A model generated the notes under the pieces. That model was not told the origin of the DNA. It saw only the letters and a program-made list of their open reading frames with translations, and searched no databases. DNA of 64,000 nucleotides from Ornithinibacillus halotolerans (GTDB lineage: Bacteria > Bacillota > Bacilli > Bacillales > Amphibacillaceae), in the NCBI RefSeq assembly GCF_014637405.1, contig NZ_BMEY01000018.1, positions 20,312-84,311 on the forward strand, given 5' to 3'. A program made the position numbers and the translations under genes. Below are positions 1-9,645 of this stretch, one piece after another (position 1 is the first letter of the stretch; every line of letters starts with the position of its first letter).

Positions 1-450
1 GTAGATGCAGGTCTATTTGCTCCAACAGGAAATAATCTACCATCGAAGAATTTGATTGTCGTGCAAAATCGAGACATGTTAGATCAATTAGCAGAAACTA
101 CTCCGTATATGAAATGGTTAAAAGAAGCGACTGCAGGAATCGTTGTTACAGGAAAGCCTAATGTGAGTAAATATTGGTTACAAGATGCATCATTTGCTTG
201 TGCGTTTATATGGCTGGAAGCTGTTGAAGTAGGGTTAGGTTCCGCTTTTGGTGCGGTGTATCATTCCGAAGACCAGAAGGAAACGGAGAAGAGGGAAGGG
301 TATGTAAGGGATTTATTGAATATTCCTGATGAACAGCGAATTGTTGCGGTATTAGGGCTTGGATACCCATCAATGACACCAGATCCGAAGAAACATGTAC
401 CGAGAGAAGAAGTTGTATTTTATGAAAAATTTGGCGAAAGCTCGAAATAG
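1..450 (+). CDS. Nitroreductase family protein, C-terminal part
   Basis: The reading frame is open from the first base of the window, so the gene starts upstream and only its last 149 codons are present. The visible N-terminal stretch LFAPTGNNLPSKNLIVV resembles the FMN-contacting region of nitroreductases, and the C-terminal AVLGLGYP segment is typical of the same fold. Such enzymes are cytoplasmic FMN oxidoreductases that use NAD(P)H; the substrate cannot be told from sequence. Family members are about 200 residues, so roughly 50 are missing. A TTG at 52 could be taken as a start, but it lies inside the conserved domain. The stop directly abuts the HAD gene, suggesting translational coupling. 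Confidence 0.8.
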   Translation, partial: VDAGLFAPTGNNLPSKNLIVVQNRDMLDQLAETTPYMKWLKEATAGIVVTGKPNVSKYWLQDASFACAFIWLEAVEVGLGSAFGAVYHSEDQKETEKREGYVRDLLNIPDEQRIVAVLGLGYPSMTPDPKKHVPREEVVFYEKFGESSK

Positions 451-459
451 GTGAAACGA

Positions 460-1248
460 ATGCTAAAGGCTATCATTTTTGATTTAGATGATACATTATT
501 AAATGATAAAAAAAGTATTAACAAAGCTTTTGAAGCAACCTGTCAATTAGCAACAGAAAAATACGGGACTAATCCAAAACAGCTTGAGGAGCATGTTCGC
601 TACTATGCTCGTGAGTTATATAAATCGTATTCCACTTATGAATTTACCCAGAAAATTGGTATCAATCCATTCGAAGGGTTATGGGGAACATTTGAAGATG
701 AAGGGGAAGAATTTAAAGGACTACATAAAATTATCTCAGAATATCAACATGCAGCATGGAGAAAGGGATTAGAAGAATTAGATGTTATAGATGAACAATT
801 TGCAAATGAATTAGCGGAAGCTTTTCCAACATATCGAAAACAATTTCCGTTTGTATACAAAGATACCTTTGCCATTTTAGAGAAGTTAAAGAATAAGTTT
901 CAATTAGTCATGTTAACGAATGGAGCTCCTTCCCTTCAAAACACAAAACTAAATCTAATCCCAAAGTTAAAAACCTATTTTCACACCATCGTTATTTCTG
1001 GAGAATTCGGCGTTGGAAAACCCGATCCATCTATTTTTCAACATGTGTTAAGACTTACGAACTTAACTAAAGATGAAGCAATCATGGTTGGAGATAATTT
1101 ACACACGGACATTTTAGGTTCTAATCGTATTGGAATGAAAAATGTGTGGATTAACCATCATAGTAAACCAACACAAGACATACTACCAACCTATGAAATT
1201 ACTCATCTAATGGAATTACTTCCTATTCTAAAAGAAAAGGAAAACTAG
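460..1248 (+). CDS. HAD-superfamily hydrolase (YjjG/YfnB-like)
   Basis: Predicted cytoplasmic phosphatase of 262 residues. HAD motif I is the N-terminal DLDDTLL with aspartates 8 and 10; motif II is MLTNGAP near residue 150; the motif III lysine is in GVGKPDPSIF; motif IV is MVGDNLHTD. The helical insertion between motifs I and II fits subfamily I proteins such as YjjG/YfnB, which dephosphorylate nucleotides or small phosphates. I chose ATG 460 because AGGTG at 449-453 lies 6 nt upstream; the in-frame GTG at 451 has no ribosome site. It follows the nitroreductase with almost no gap and ends inside a bidirectional terminator. The substrate is unknown. Confidence 0.8.
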   Translation: MLKAIIFDLDDTLLNDKKSINKAFEATCQLATEKYGTNPKQLEEHVRYYARELYKSYSTYEFTQKIGINPFEGLWGTFEDEGEEFKGLHKIISEYQHAAWRKGLEELDVIDEQFANELAEAFPTYRKQFPFVYKDTFAILEKLKNKFQLVMLTNGAPSLQNTKLNLIPKLKTYFHTIVISGEFGVGKPDPSIFQHVLRLTNLTKDEAIMVGDNLHTDILGSNRIGMKNVWINHHSKPTQDILPTYEITHLMELLPILKEKEN

Positions 1249-1276
1249 CATCCAATTGAAAAGGATGCTAGTTTTT
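1244..1276. terminator. Bidirectional terminator between converging genes
   Basis: A perfect 10-bp stem, ACTAGCATCC at 1244-1253 and GGATGCTAGT at 1263-1272, is flanked by AAAA and TTTTTT, so it can stop transcription from both sides. It overlaps the HAD stop codon. Confidence 0.85.
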
Positions 1277-1278
1277 TA

Positions 1279-1869
1279 TTACCCAAACTTTTTCAATCCT
1301 CTAAATACGGCCCAACCTATTACAATAATAAGCCCGCTAATAATAAATAGATCCAACGGCAATTCTTTTACACTTCCCAGTTTCCGAACGACTCCATGCC
1401 AAAATGGTTCTGGAATATGCTCGAGACGGTTTTCTTCATAATGAATATGATGGACAGAATATCCACCTAACACGGGTTCTAATCCATGCTCGGAATCATC
1501 TAACCAAACTTCTACCACATCGTTCACGACAATATCCATTCTTTTTCCACCAACATACTCCGCACTATTCCAACTCGGGATATAATGATAAACAATTTCT
1601 ACAACGGAGTTTAGTTCAGACTGAGATTTAATAATTTCATCCAATTGAATCTTCATTTTTCGTAATTGTTCTGGATGCTTATCATCGGTCGTAACATCTT
1701 CTATTAATTCATCTGAAATTATTTTTCCACGAATATGGTATGGTGCTTCTTCGTGGCGTTCTTGTATGATAGCTGGATCGATGGCTGCAAATATAGTTAG
1801 TGGGCTTAAAATGCTAATGATTACTAAAACTAATACAATGATACTGCCACTAAATAAAGATTTATTCAT
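1279..1869 (-). CDS. Membrane-anchored extracytoplasmic protein of unknown function
   Basis: The 196-residue product has an N-terminal hydrophobic segment (about residues 6-28, ending ..TIFAA, compatible with a signal peptide or anchor), a hydrophilic domain of about 130 residues, and a hydrophobic segment near residues 172-192 followed by the basic end RGLKKFG. The middle domain is therefore probably outside the cell. I do not recognise the family. AAGGAAG lies upstream of ATG 1869. The gene starts 15 nt after the serA stop with no terminator between, so it is probably the last gene of the aminotransferase-serA unit; nothing in the sequence links it to serine synthesis. Confidence 0.65.
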   Translation of the reverse strand: MNKSLFSGSIIVLVLVIISILSPLTIFAAIDPAIIQERHEEAPYHIRGKIISDELIEDVTTDDKHPEQLRKMKIQLDEIIKSQSELNSVVEIVYHYIPSWNSAEYVGGKRMDIVVNDVVEVWLDDSEHGLEPVLGGYSVHHIHYEENRLEHIPEPFWHGVVRKLGSVKELPLDLFIISGLIIVIGWAVFRGLKKFG

Positions 1870-1884
1870 ACCGAACTTCCTTCT

Positions 1885-3471
1885 TTACAAGTCTATTGTT
1901 TTCACATCATGGATATCGTTTAAAGCTAGGAGTTCAATTAAAACTTTTCCCTCTATATGTTTGTCGACGGTTAACATCATAATTGCTTCACCGCCAATGT
2001 CAGCACGATCTACTTGCATCGTTGCTATATTTACATCGTGCTTGGCTAGAATACTTCCCATTCGTCCTATTACGCCAGGTTGGTCCGTATGCTGTATGAC
2101 AATGATATGTCCTTTCGGTGTGACATCGACTCGGTAATGGTCGACTTTAACAATCCGGGGACCGAGGCCATCTAGCAGTGTCCCAGCAACGCTTTTCACT
2201 CCTGATTTCGTGCTTGTTTGTACAGAGATTAAATTAGAGAATCCTTGTTTTGTATAGGATTTGTTCTCTTGAATTCGAATTCCTCTCTTATCTGCGAGAA
2301 GGAGTGCGTTTACTTCATTGACATGGGTGCCAAGATGTCTTTTTAATATCCCTTTTGTAATTCTTCGAGTAAGAGGAGATAATTCATGTTCAATGACATC
2401 ACCATGATAGGAAATCACAATTTCTTCGATAACATCATCTGTTAAGTAAATCAAAAATTCCCCGAGTTTCTCTGCAAGGTAAAAAAATGGTTCTACTTTG
2501 CGAAGGATTTCATTATTTAGGGAAGGCATGTTCACTGGGTTTCTGACCGACTCTCCATTAATGAAATGAAGAATGTCATGACTAACATCAATAGCCACAT
2601 TTTCTTGCGCCTCCACCGTACTTGCTCCTATATGCGGAGTTAGAATAACTTCAGGTAAATCTAATAATCTATGATGGTAAAATGGTTCTTCCTCCATAAC
2701 ATCTAACGCAGCTCCAGCAACTTTCTTTGATAGAATAGCTTCATATAATGCATCTTCATCAATGATTCCACCGCGTGCACAATTAATTAACTGTACGCCA
2801 GTTTTCATTTTTTCAAAAGCGTCATGATTGAGAAGATGTTTTGTTTCCTTAACTAGAGGAGTGTGAACGGTAATAAAATCAGCTTTACGAAGTACATCAT
2901 CCAGATTTCCGTATTCGATGCCCATTTTTTCTGCCTGCTCTTTTGTAAGAAAAGGATCATAAGCAACGACATGCATTCGCTGACCCTTAGCTCGATAAGC
3001 TACTTCAGCACCAATTCGTCCAAGCCCAATAATTCCTAGTGTTTTATTTTTGATTTCTACTCCAACATATTTTTTGCGATCCCATTGTTTTTCTTTCAAT
3101 GCCAAATAAGCTTGTGGGATTTTTCGAGATAATGCCATCAGCATAGCCATCGTATGTTCTGCAGCAGAGTTCGTATTGGCGTTCGGTGCATTTACGACAA
3201 TTATGCCTTTCTCTGTTGCAGCCTCAACATCAATATTATCCACACCAACTCCTGCTCGACCGATTATTTTTAGATTTGGAGCGCATTCTATCACTTCACG
3301 GGTTACTTGGGTTTGGCTCCGAACAATAAGCGCATCAAAATCAATAATGTTCTGCTTTAATTCCTCCGTATTCCAATTGGTCTGTATAACAATATGCACT
3401 TCTTTTGATTGCCTAAGGGGACTAATTCCTTCCTCACTAATCGGATCTGTAATTAACACTTTAAAGGTCAT
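1885..3471 (-). CDS. serA: D-3-phosphoglycerate dehydrogenase
   Basis: First step of serine synthesis: oxidation of 3-phosphoglycerate to 3-phosphohydroxypyruvate with NAD. The 528 residues match the long SerA form. The Rossmann motif [10 protein letters not shown] is near residue 150, the catalytic region includes [13 protein letters not shown] and LTPHIGAST, an intervening domain follows, and a C-terminal ACT domain (about 450-528, containing [15 protein letters not shown]) is the usual site of serine feedback. The ribosome site is GGAGGG 7 nt before ATG 3471, and the upstream aminotransferase ends 3 nt away, so the two are co-translated. No T-box or other leader is visible. Confidence 0.95.
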   Translation of the reverse strand: MTFKVLITDPISEEGISPLRQSKEVHIVIQTNWNTEELKQNIIDFDALIVRSQTQVTREVIECAPNLKIIGRAGVGVDNIDVEAATEKGIIVVNAPNANTNSAAEHTMAMLMALSRKIPQAYLALKEKQWDRKKYVGVEIKNKTLGIIGLGRIGAEVAYRAKGQRMHVVAYDPFLTKEQAEKMGIEYGNLDDVLRKADFITVHTPLVKETKHLLNHDAFEKMKTGVQLINCARGGIIDEDALYEAILSKKVAGAALDVMEEEPFYHHRLLDLPEVILTPHIGASTVEAQENVAIDVSHDILHFINGESVRNPVNMPSLNNEILRKVEPFFYLAEKLGEFLIYLTDDVIEEIVISYHGDVIEHELSPLTRRITKGILKRHLGTHVNEVNALLLADKRGIRIQENKSYTKQGFSNLISVQTSTKSGVKSVAGTLLDGLGPRIVKVDHYRVDVTPKGHIIVIQHTDQPGVIGRMGSILAKHDVNIATMQVDRADIGGEAIMMLTVDKHIEGKVLIELLALNDIHDVKTIDL

Positions 3472-3474
3472 TGT

Positions 3475-4626
3475 TTATCCCTCCTTTATGTACAATTCTT
3501 GTGCAGCGCGTACACCATCACCTAATGGAATGTTTTTGCCAATTCTTTGGATTCCAATCTCGATACAACTAATGGTTTGTAACACATCTTGCGGAGTACA
3601 GTATCCCAAATGACCGATCCGAAATATTTTCCCTTTTAAGTGGTTCTGCCCACCTGCTAGTATAAGTCCAAATTCTTCTTTTACTATGTTGCGAAACTGA
3701 TCTGGATTGAAATCTCTAGGTTGTATCGCTGTTACAGTAGGAGAAGCATCGGTATCATTGGTTAGCAGTGGTATTCCTAGCGCTTTAAATGCTGCTCTTG
3801 TCATTTTTTTCATCATTTGATGTCGGTTATAAACATTTTCTAGACCTTCTAATTTTAGTAAGTTTAAGGACTGTTCTAATCCGAATAGTAAGGATAGTGC
3901 TGGTGTGAATGGTGTGGAATCTTCGATGAGGTTAGTTCGGTATCTTCTTAAGTCTAAGTAAAAGCGGGAATGATGGTTCTTTTCAATACGATTCCAGGCT
4001 TTTTGGCTGACAGCGATGAAGGTGAGTCCAGGCGGTAGCATAAGTGCCTTTTGGGATCCTGTAACACAGATATCAATTCCCCAATCATCCATCATCATTG
4101 GCGTGGCACCGATAGCAGACACACCATCAACAATGATTAATGCGTCAGAAACTTCTCTTACAACAGATGCTAGCTCTCGCACGGGATTTAATACACCAGT
4201 CGATGTTTCACAATACGTTGCAAAAACGGCTTTTATTGAAGGATGCTTTTTCAAGTAACTTTTGATTTCTTCTGGGAGGAAAGCCTTCCCCCAATCATAC
4301 TCATAACGATGGACATTCATGTTGTAGCTCTCACAGATTTTTGCAAAGCGCTCACCGAATGAACCCGTTACGATGACAAGCACTTCATCTCCAGGACTTA
4401 TTGTATTGACAACTGCGGCTTCCAATCCCGCAGTTCCACTACCAGCCACAATCATCACATCTTCTTTTGTACCAAATATATGTCGTAGACTAGGTTTAAT
4501 TCGTTTTAGTAATGCTTTTGTAGTATGGTCTCGATGGCCAATCATTGGCTTCATCATCGCTTGTTGTACACTTGGTGGAATTGGAGTTGGACCTGGGATA
4601 CGTAATAATTGATATTCATCCTTCAT
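3475..4626 (-). CDS. Class V aminotransferase (alanine-glyoxylate/serine-pyruvate type), probably serving serine synthesis
   Basis: PLP enzyme of 383 residues. The cofactor lysine is in [11 protein letters not shown], preceded by the [10 protein letters not shown] aspartate segment that contacts the pyridine nitrogen; the N-terminus reads [12 protein letters not shown], typical of the alanine-glyoxylate/serine-pyruvate aminotransferase (PucG/AGT) group. It is the first gene of an operon with serA, which oxidises 3-phosphoglycerate. I infer that it may act as the phosphoserine transaminase step, but family similarity also allows glyoxylate or ureidoglycine as acceptor. AAAGGAG lies 7 nt before ATG 4626. 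No classical serC is in the window. Confidence 0.85.
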   Translation of the reverse strand: MKDEYQLLRIPGPTPIPPSVQQAMMKPMIGHRDHTTKALLKRIKPSLRHIFGTKEDVMIVAGSGTAGLEAAVVNTISPGDEVLVIVTGSFGERFAKICESYNMNVHRYEYDWGKAFLPEEIKSYLKKHPSIKAVFATYCETSTGVLNPVRELASVVREVSDALIIVDGVSAIGATPMMMDDWGIDICVTGSQKALMLPPGLTFIAVSQKAWNRIEKNHHSRFYLDLRRYRTNLIEDSTPFTPALSLLFGLEQSLNLLKLEGLENVYNRHQMMKKMTRAAFKALGIPLLTNDTDASPTVTAIQPRDFNPDQFRNIVKEEFGLILAGGQNHLKGKIFRIGHLGYCTPQDVLQTISCIEIGIQRIGKNIPLGDGVRAAQELYIKEG

Positions 4627-4650
4627 GATAGGACTCCTTTCTTATATAGC

Positions 4651-4676
4651 AAAAAAACATCAGGTATCACCTAATG
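4651..4676 (-). terminator. Terminator of the small membrane-protein gene
   Basis: On the minus strand CATTAGGT pairs with ACCTGATG (one wobble) around a three-base loop, followed by seven T. It begins at the stop codon of the small gene and separates it from the aminotransferase operon. Confidence 0.7.
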
Positions 4677-4841
4677 CTTTCGTCTTAATCTTCTTTGTTT
4701 TCTTGTATTTTCTGTTTCTACTGGTGTATTATCAAGTTGTTCTTTTGGTTGTTTATTAAAGGCTAAACGATTAAATAGATAATACAAGCCTTCTTCTAAT
4801 ATAATTAATAAAACTATTCCAAAAATAATCCAATATAACAT
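4671..4841 (-). CDS. Small single-pass membrane protein, 56 residues
   Basis: A short gene with an ideal ribosome site: AGGAGG at 4850-4855, 8 nt before ATG 4841. The product starts MLYWIIFGIVLLIILEEG, giving one membrane helix, then a charged tail that ends in an arginine/lysine-rich RRLRRKH. The topology is probably N-out with a basic cytoplasmic tail. It has its own terminator overlapping the stop codon. I do not recognise the family. The good ribosome site, clean hydrophobic and basic halves and a matching terminator argue that it is real. Confidence 0.6.
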   Translation of the reverse strand: MLYWIIFGIVLLIILEEGLYYLFNRLAFNKQPKEQLDNTPVETENTRKQRRLRRKH

Positions 4842-4970
4842 TGGAGCTTCCTCCTGTATAATAATATGTAAGAATTCGATTATCTTTCATTTTACCAAAG
4901 TTCTTACAATAATATTAGACTTTTTTTAAAATTATGTGGGGCAAATCCCTAAATAGAAAGGTGGGTGTGT

Positions 4971-7900
4971 ATGACACAGTTAAGTCCAGAAGAAAAAAGG
5001 GAGATTGTACGTGAGGAATTACATCAGCTAGTTAAAGCTCGATATATATCATTAAATGTTGCTGCAAAGATAGTAAATGCTCATACGAAGTATTACAAAA
5101 ATCTCCCTAACGTTACTCAAATTAAACAAAGTATAGAAAAAACAACGAAACCAGCTGTAGAACCACAAGTTAAAATCACTCCTCAGAATCCTACAGAAAA
5201 AGAGATAGAAAAAACAAGCAGTATTCAACAACCTACAATACCAGTCACCAAACAGAAGAAAAAGTTAACAGATAAACAAATAAGAGACAGAAATATTACG
5301 TGGGGATTAAGCCTCGGTGTAATTTTATTACTTTTGGGTGGATTAGTGTACGCTACAAGTACATGGGATACTCTTGGAAATTGGTCCAAAACGGGCTTGA
5401 TTGCTACTGTTTCATTCTTATTTTTTGGATTAGCATGGTTTACTGGTCGGGTGTTACATATTCAAAAAACAGCTTTTTCCTTCTTAATATTAGCTAGTCT
5501 ATTTTTACCTATTGTCATAGTTTCAGCAGGCTATTTTGGACTATTTGGAAATTATTTATCCTTTTCGGGAGAAGGAAAGTATTTATTTGGTGCGATTGGT
5601 ACAGGTATTTTATTACCAATCTATGTTTATTTTGCCATGAAACTTGGCTCGCGTTTATACGTTTGGTTTTCTTATCTTTCACTTAGTGTATTAATTGGGT
5701 TACTTATTGCAACATTATATCTTCCAGTAGATGGGTTTTATTTAGGTGTTATGTTGTACAATGCCTCTTTAATCTTTGCTTATCGTTTGCTAAGAGGAAA
5801 TAAGAAATTACAGCAATTTATAAAAGAGTTTATACCATTTATCCAAGCGAATCTTATTTTATCAACCTTATTAATGCTTGTATTTTATGAAAGTGAATTA
5901 ATGTATAGTTTTAACTTACTATTAACTGCTTTAATCTATTTCTCAATGATCTTTGTCTCTAGGCATAAGTCTTACCATTTTGTATTTACTGCAATGTTAA
6001 TTTATGGTGCACATCAATTCGTAGAGAACTCAATTTTAGTAGGAGTAAGCGAGATAGCATATGCTGTTTTAGGGATTGTTTTCCTAATTATTCCGTTGTT
6101 AGTAAAGAACGCGAAACACATGCAAAAAGTGTTTCAAATTACGAGTGCAATCGTTTCTTCTTTAGCCTTTTTGTATATTAGTTTTGAAGGGTTAATGATA
6201 CGAGTAGGGGAAGGTTCGATTGTATTAGTCATCGCTTATGTTATTATTGCAATGAATTTTAGTTACCTTGTATCTGTCGTGAAAAATAAACTTTTCACTT
6301 ATTTAAGTCCTTTCTTTCTAATCAGTGCCTTGTACCAATTAGCACTCTTAGGAAAAGAATGGTTTCATGTTGAATCAACAATTCTACCTTTTTATATACT
6401 AGTCATCTTTTTCTATATTACTGGCGGCTGTCTCGTTGCCCATTCGTTTTGGAAGCCTATAAAGAATAGTACTCGTGATATAAGTGGAATTGCATTATTA
6501 CTTACATTATTAATGAGTACAATCGATACATCTTTATTCCAACAGGGAATTATGCTTATTCTTTTATCTGGAATAGCAATAGTCATGGATCGTTATGAAA
6601 CTAGGGATAGTTTTAAACAATTTGCTCCATGGATACATGCATTATCGTTAGGAACAGCGGTAGCAGTCATAGCTAGATTTATAGAACTCCAGTCACCGTC
6701 ACTTTATATGGAACCTATTTATGCTGAACATATTGTACTTGGAAGTATTGTTGTTTTAGGGATTAGTTTTATTTGGAGAATGGCAGGTCAAGAAAGATTC
6801 TCAAATAGTAGTTTTTATATTGCGCAAGCTTTCTATGCGTTTGGAATTCTACTTAGCTTAGGGTTTGTAGCAGATGCATTAATTAGAACAATAATTACTG
6901 TCGGAGGAATCGGTATGGCTTATTTCATGTACAAGAGAACGAAATGGCCTGCCATACCATACGTCGTTAGTAGTATGTCACTAATTGCATACTCGAGCAT
7001 ACTAGTATTAATCCATGAGGGGACTGTCCTCCATTTATTCAAACTCTATGAATTTATCATTGGTGCGATACTTCTTCTAGTTATAGGGATTTTACTTAGG
7101 AAAAAAGACAGCAAGCTATCAAAAGCCTTTTATTGGATTGGGCAACTATATATTCCTTTTGCTTTACTACTAAGCTTGCTTTCAAATGGAGAAGATGCAC
7201 TCTGGACATTTTTAATTACTACCATTATTTATATGTTAACGGTGAAACTAGTAACAATTGAATGGAAAATAAAAACATTCTTCTATAGTGGAATTACTGT
7301 GTTGTGGATATTCTTTCAACTATTGTTTGCAAAATTAAGTTGGAACAATGAGTTTTCTTACACATATTTAATTGTAAGTATACTGTTATTGTTGGGTTGG
7401 TTTGTTACGACAGACGTATGGAAAAAACGAATAGCTTATTACTTTGTACCATTCTCCATCCTAGGCTTATGGAGTTTTACAATGAATTACCCATTTGACT
7501 TAATGTTATTTAGTGTAACACTCGCGTATGGCATACTGGTTCTATTTATGCTACATCGTAGTAAATGGGATGTATTTTCTATTATTCCATTAATCTTGCT
7601 ATATACAGGTGTAGGGAATATAAATGTTACTATATTTGCCGATGGTCCATATCTATATGCTTTATTTGGGGTAGTTGTAGTCCTTGCCGGTCAATTTCTT
7701 TATCGAACATTCTATGAATCTAAATCTAAGTACGTACAGATTGACTGGTACTCTTTTATAGGCTTGATTGTTTTCCTTAATTTATATCAATATAGCTTTG
7801 GAAGTTTATTTGCTAAAATTCTTCCAGGTATTTTAATAGTTACGACGTTAATTATGAATAGAAGTCGTATAAATGGTGTTCCTTCTAAATGGATTACTTT

Positions 7901-8426
7901 TACAGCCCTTGTATTTCTTTTACAACCATATTATTCGTTGCTAGGTCATTTTGAACTACCACCTTTATTCGAGCGAGAGTTCTATGTCTTGCCTTGGGTT
8001 GTTTTAGTTATAGGATTACGGAGTTTTGTGATGATAGAAAAACGTGAGATGGCAAGCTATATTCAATGGGCAGTACTTGTCATTGTTGCTCTTATCTTAG
8101 TTCAAGATGGATTAGCAAGTAACACGATTTATGATGCATTAATAATCGGTGTATTGTCCTTAGCATCTTTAATCGCTGGGATGGCATTCCAAATGAAATC
8201 TTTCTTCTTCGTCGGTACAGGAGTGTTATTATTTAATGTCTTTATGCAAACAAGGCCATATTGGGGGAAACTTCCTTGGTGGGGTTACCTCGTTATCGCA
8301 GGATCTATTTTAATAGCTATTGCAAGTTACAATGAATGGCAAAAACAAAAAAGTTCAGAAGGAAAAGACACCATTGTATCGAAGTTTAAAAAGAATGTTG
8401 TCAATCGAATGAAAGAATGGGATTAA
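4971..8426 (+). CDS. Very large polytopic membrane protein, 1151 residues (SCO7613 C-terminal-domain-like)
   Basis: After a soluble N-terminus of about 105 residues (a short helical domain starting LSPEEKREIVREELHQLV, then a lysine/proline/threonine-rich linker) almost the whole protein is hydrophobic, with some 30 or more membrane helices in a row, often paired with short basic loops. It ends with a basic cytoplasmic tail. The architecture resembles the poorly characterised large membrane proteins annotated with an SCO7613 C-terminal domain. No transport or catalytic motif is visible. ATG 4971 is preferred over the upstream GTG 4965 because AAAGGTGG lies 6 nt before it. It is monocistronic and ends at a strong terminator. 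Confidence 0.75.
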   Translation: MTQLSPEEKREIVREELHQLVKARYISLNVAAKIVNAHTKYYKNLPNVTQIKQSIEKTTKPAVEPQVKITPQNPTEKEIEKTSSIQQPTIPVTKQKKKLTDKQIRDRNITWGLSLGVILLLLGGLVYATSTWDTLGNWSKTGLIATVSFLFFGLAWFTGRVLHIQKTAFSFLILASLFLPIVIVSAGYFGLFGNYLSFSGEGKYLFGAIGTGILLPIYVYFAMKLGSRLYVWFSYLSLSVLIGLLIATLYLPVDGFYLGVMLYNASLIFAYRLLRGNKKLQQFIKEFIPFIQANLILSTLLMLVFYESELMYSFNLLLTALIYFSMIFVSRHKSYHFVFTAMLIYGAHQFVENSILVGVSEIAYAVLGIVFLIIPLLVKNAKHMQKVFQITSAIVSSLAFLYISFEGLMIRVGEGSIVLVIAYVIIAMNFSYLVSVVKNKLFTYLSPFFLISALYQLALLGKEWFHVESTILPFYILVIFFYITGGCLVAHSFWKPIKNSTRDISGIALLLTLLMSTIDTSLFQQGIMLILLSGIAIVMDRYETRDSFKQFAPWIHALSLGTAVAVIARFIELQSPSLYMEPIYAEHIVLGSIVVLGISFIWRMAGQERFSNSSFYIAQAFYAFGILLSLGFVADALIRTIITVGGIGMAYFMYKRTKWPAIPYVVSSMSLIAYSSILVLIHEGTVLHLFKLYEFIIGAILLLVIGILLRKKDSKLSKAFYWIGQLYIPFALLLSLLSNGEDALWTFLITTIIYMLTVKLVTIEWKIKTFFYSGITVLWIFFQLLFAKLSWNNEFSYTYLIVSILLLLGWFVTTDVWKKRIAYYFVPFSILGLWSFTMNYPFDLMLFSVTLAYGILVLFMLHRSKWDVFSIIPLILLYTGVGNINVTIFADGPYLYALFGVVVVLAGQFLYRTFYESKSKYVQIDWYSFIGLIVFLNLYQYSFGSLFAKILPGILIVTTLIMNRSRINGVPSKWITFTALVFLLQPYYSLLGHFELPPLFEREFYVLPWVVLVIGLRSFVMIEKREMASYIQWAVLVIVALILVQDGLASNTIYDALIIGVLSLASLIAGMAFQMKSFFFVGTGVLLFNVFMQTRPYWGKLPWWGYLVIAGSILIAIASYNEWQKQKSSEGKDTIVSKFKKNVVNRMKEWD

Positions 8427-8484
8427 GAAGTGATATTTCCAAGTTGTTTTTTTAGTTCAACTCATTAAAAATTAAAGATAAAGC

Positions 8485-8520
8485 AAGTCCCGAGTGAATC
8501 TCCTCACTCGGGACTTATTT
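8485..8520. terminator. Strong bidirectional terminator
   Basis: A perfect 13-bp stem, AAGTCCCGAGTGA at 8485-8497 and TCACTCGGGACTT at 8504-8516, with ATTTT on the plus side and an AT-rich minus side. It separates the large membrane protein gene from the converging MetE-like gene. Confidence 0.85.
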
Positions 8521-9623
8521 TAACCCCAAATTTCTTTTGTAATCTCTACTATAAATCTCAATTTCTCCCACTGTTGTTCTTCTGTTAGCTTATTACCATG
8601 GTGAGTAGAGGAGAAGCCACATTGTGGACTTAATGCTAATTGCTCAAGTGGTACATATTTAGAAGCTTCTTCGATTCGTCTTTTAATAGTTTCTTTATCT
8701 TCTAATTCACCAAACTTGGAGGTGACAAGACCTAATACAACTTTTGGTCCACCATCCGGTATATGTTGTAACGGTTTGAAGTCACCAGAACGCTCATCAT
8801 CATATTCTAAGAAAAATCCATCGACATTCTCCTTAGCAAATAGAGTAGGAGCGATTTGCGCATAACTACCTTCAAAAGCCCAACGAGATTCATAGTTACC
8901 ACGACATAAATGAGTCGTAACATATAAATCATCTGGCTTATCTTTAAGTACACCATTTGCAACATATAGAGCCAAGTCTATTAATTCCTCGCGAGTTAAT
9001 CCAGGCTCATAAGCTACTAAACTATCTGCATTTAAACCTGCGATATACACATCATCGAACTGTAAGTATCGTACACCAGCATCATAAAATGCCTTTAATG
9101 CATCACGATATGCTTGAATAATGTCATCTGCATATTCCTGAACAGTCGGATAAACTTCTGGATTGCGAATACCGCGATGGAATAACTGGTCTGGGCTTGG
9201 AATGGTTTGTTTTGCAACCGCTCTCCCAGCTACAAGGTCATTGAAAATACGGAAATCCTCTAAAAATGGATGATCTAGGTTAAATGAAATTTTTCCGGTA
9301 TTCCGTACATCATATGGTTCTGTTTCGATTCCTTGGAAAGGAATACCTCGTTCTGGTACATACCCTTCAAACCCATTTAAATTTTCTAGAAAATCAATAT
9401 GCCACCAGGAACGACGGAACTCTCCGTCAGTGACTAATTCTAATCCAACTTCAATTTGTTTATCAACGATTCGTTTTAATTCTTGATTTTCAATTAGACG
9501 TAAATCATCTTTGGTTATATTCCCGTTCTGATAATCTTTTCTTGCTTGTAACAGATTTTTTGGACGTAATAGACTACCAACATGATCTGCTCGAAATGGT
9601 GCTGTTAATGTTGTTTGACTCAT
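8520..9623 (-). CDS. MetE C-terminal-domain-like methyltransferase (YxjG/YxjH type)
   Basis: A 367-residue single-domain protein of the cobalamin-independent methionine synthase family. It shows FRADHVGSLLRP near the start, a probable zinc-binding HLCRGN segment and LSPQCGFSST near the end. Family members of this short form (Bacillus YxjG/YxjH) are thought to methylate homocysteine or a related thiol; the methyl donor is uncertain because the folate-binding N-terminal half of MetE is absent. ATG 9623 is chosen over an upstream extension because the homologous region starts here and an AAGGAA-type site precedes it. It is the second gene of an S-box operon, which supports a methionine-linked role. 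Confidence 0.85.
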   Translation of the reverse strand: MSQTTLTAPFRADHVGSLLRPKNLLQARKDYQNGNITKDDLRLIENQELKRIVDKQIEVGLELVTDGEFRRSWWHIDFLENLNGFEGYVPERGIPFQGIETEPYDVRNTGKISFNLDHPFLEDFRIFNDLVAGRAVAKQTIPSPDQLFHRGIRNPEVYPTVQEYADDIIQAYRDALKAFYDAGVRYLQFDDVYIAGLNADSLVAYEPGLTREELIDLALYVANGVLKDKPDDLYVTTHLCRGNYESRWAFEGSYAQIAPTLFAKENVDGFFLEYDDERSGDFKPLQHIPDGGPKVVLGLVTSKFGELEDKETIKRRIEEASKYVPLEQLALSPQCGFSSTHHGNKLTEEQQWEKLRFIVEITKEIWG

Positions 9624-9645
9624 ATTATATTCCTTCTTTCTCTTA

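Noticed and set aside
1404..1631. Plus-strand frame inside the membrane-anchored gene
   Set aside because: Opposite strand of a good coding frame with signal peptide, no ribosome site.
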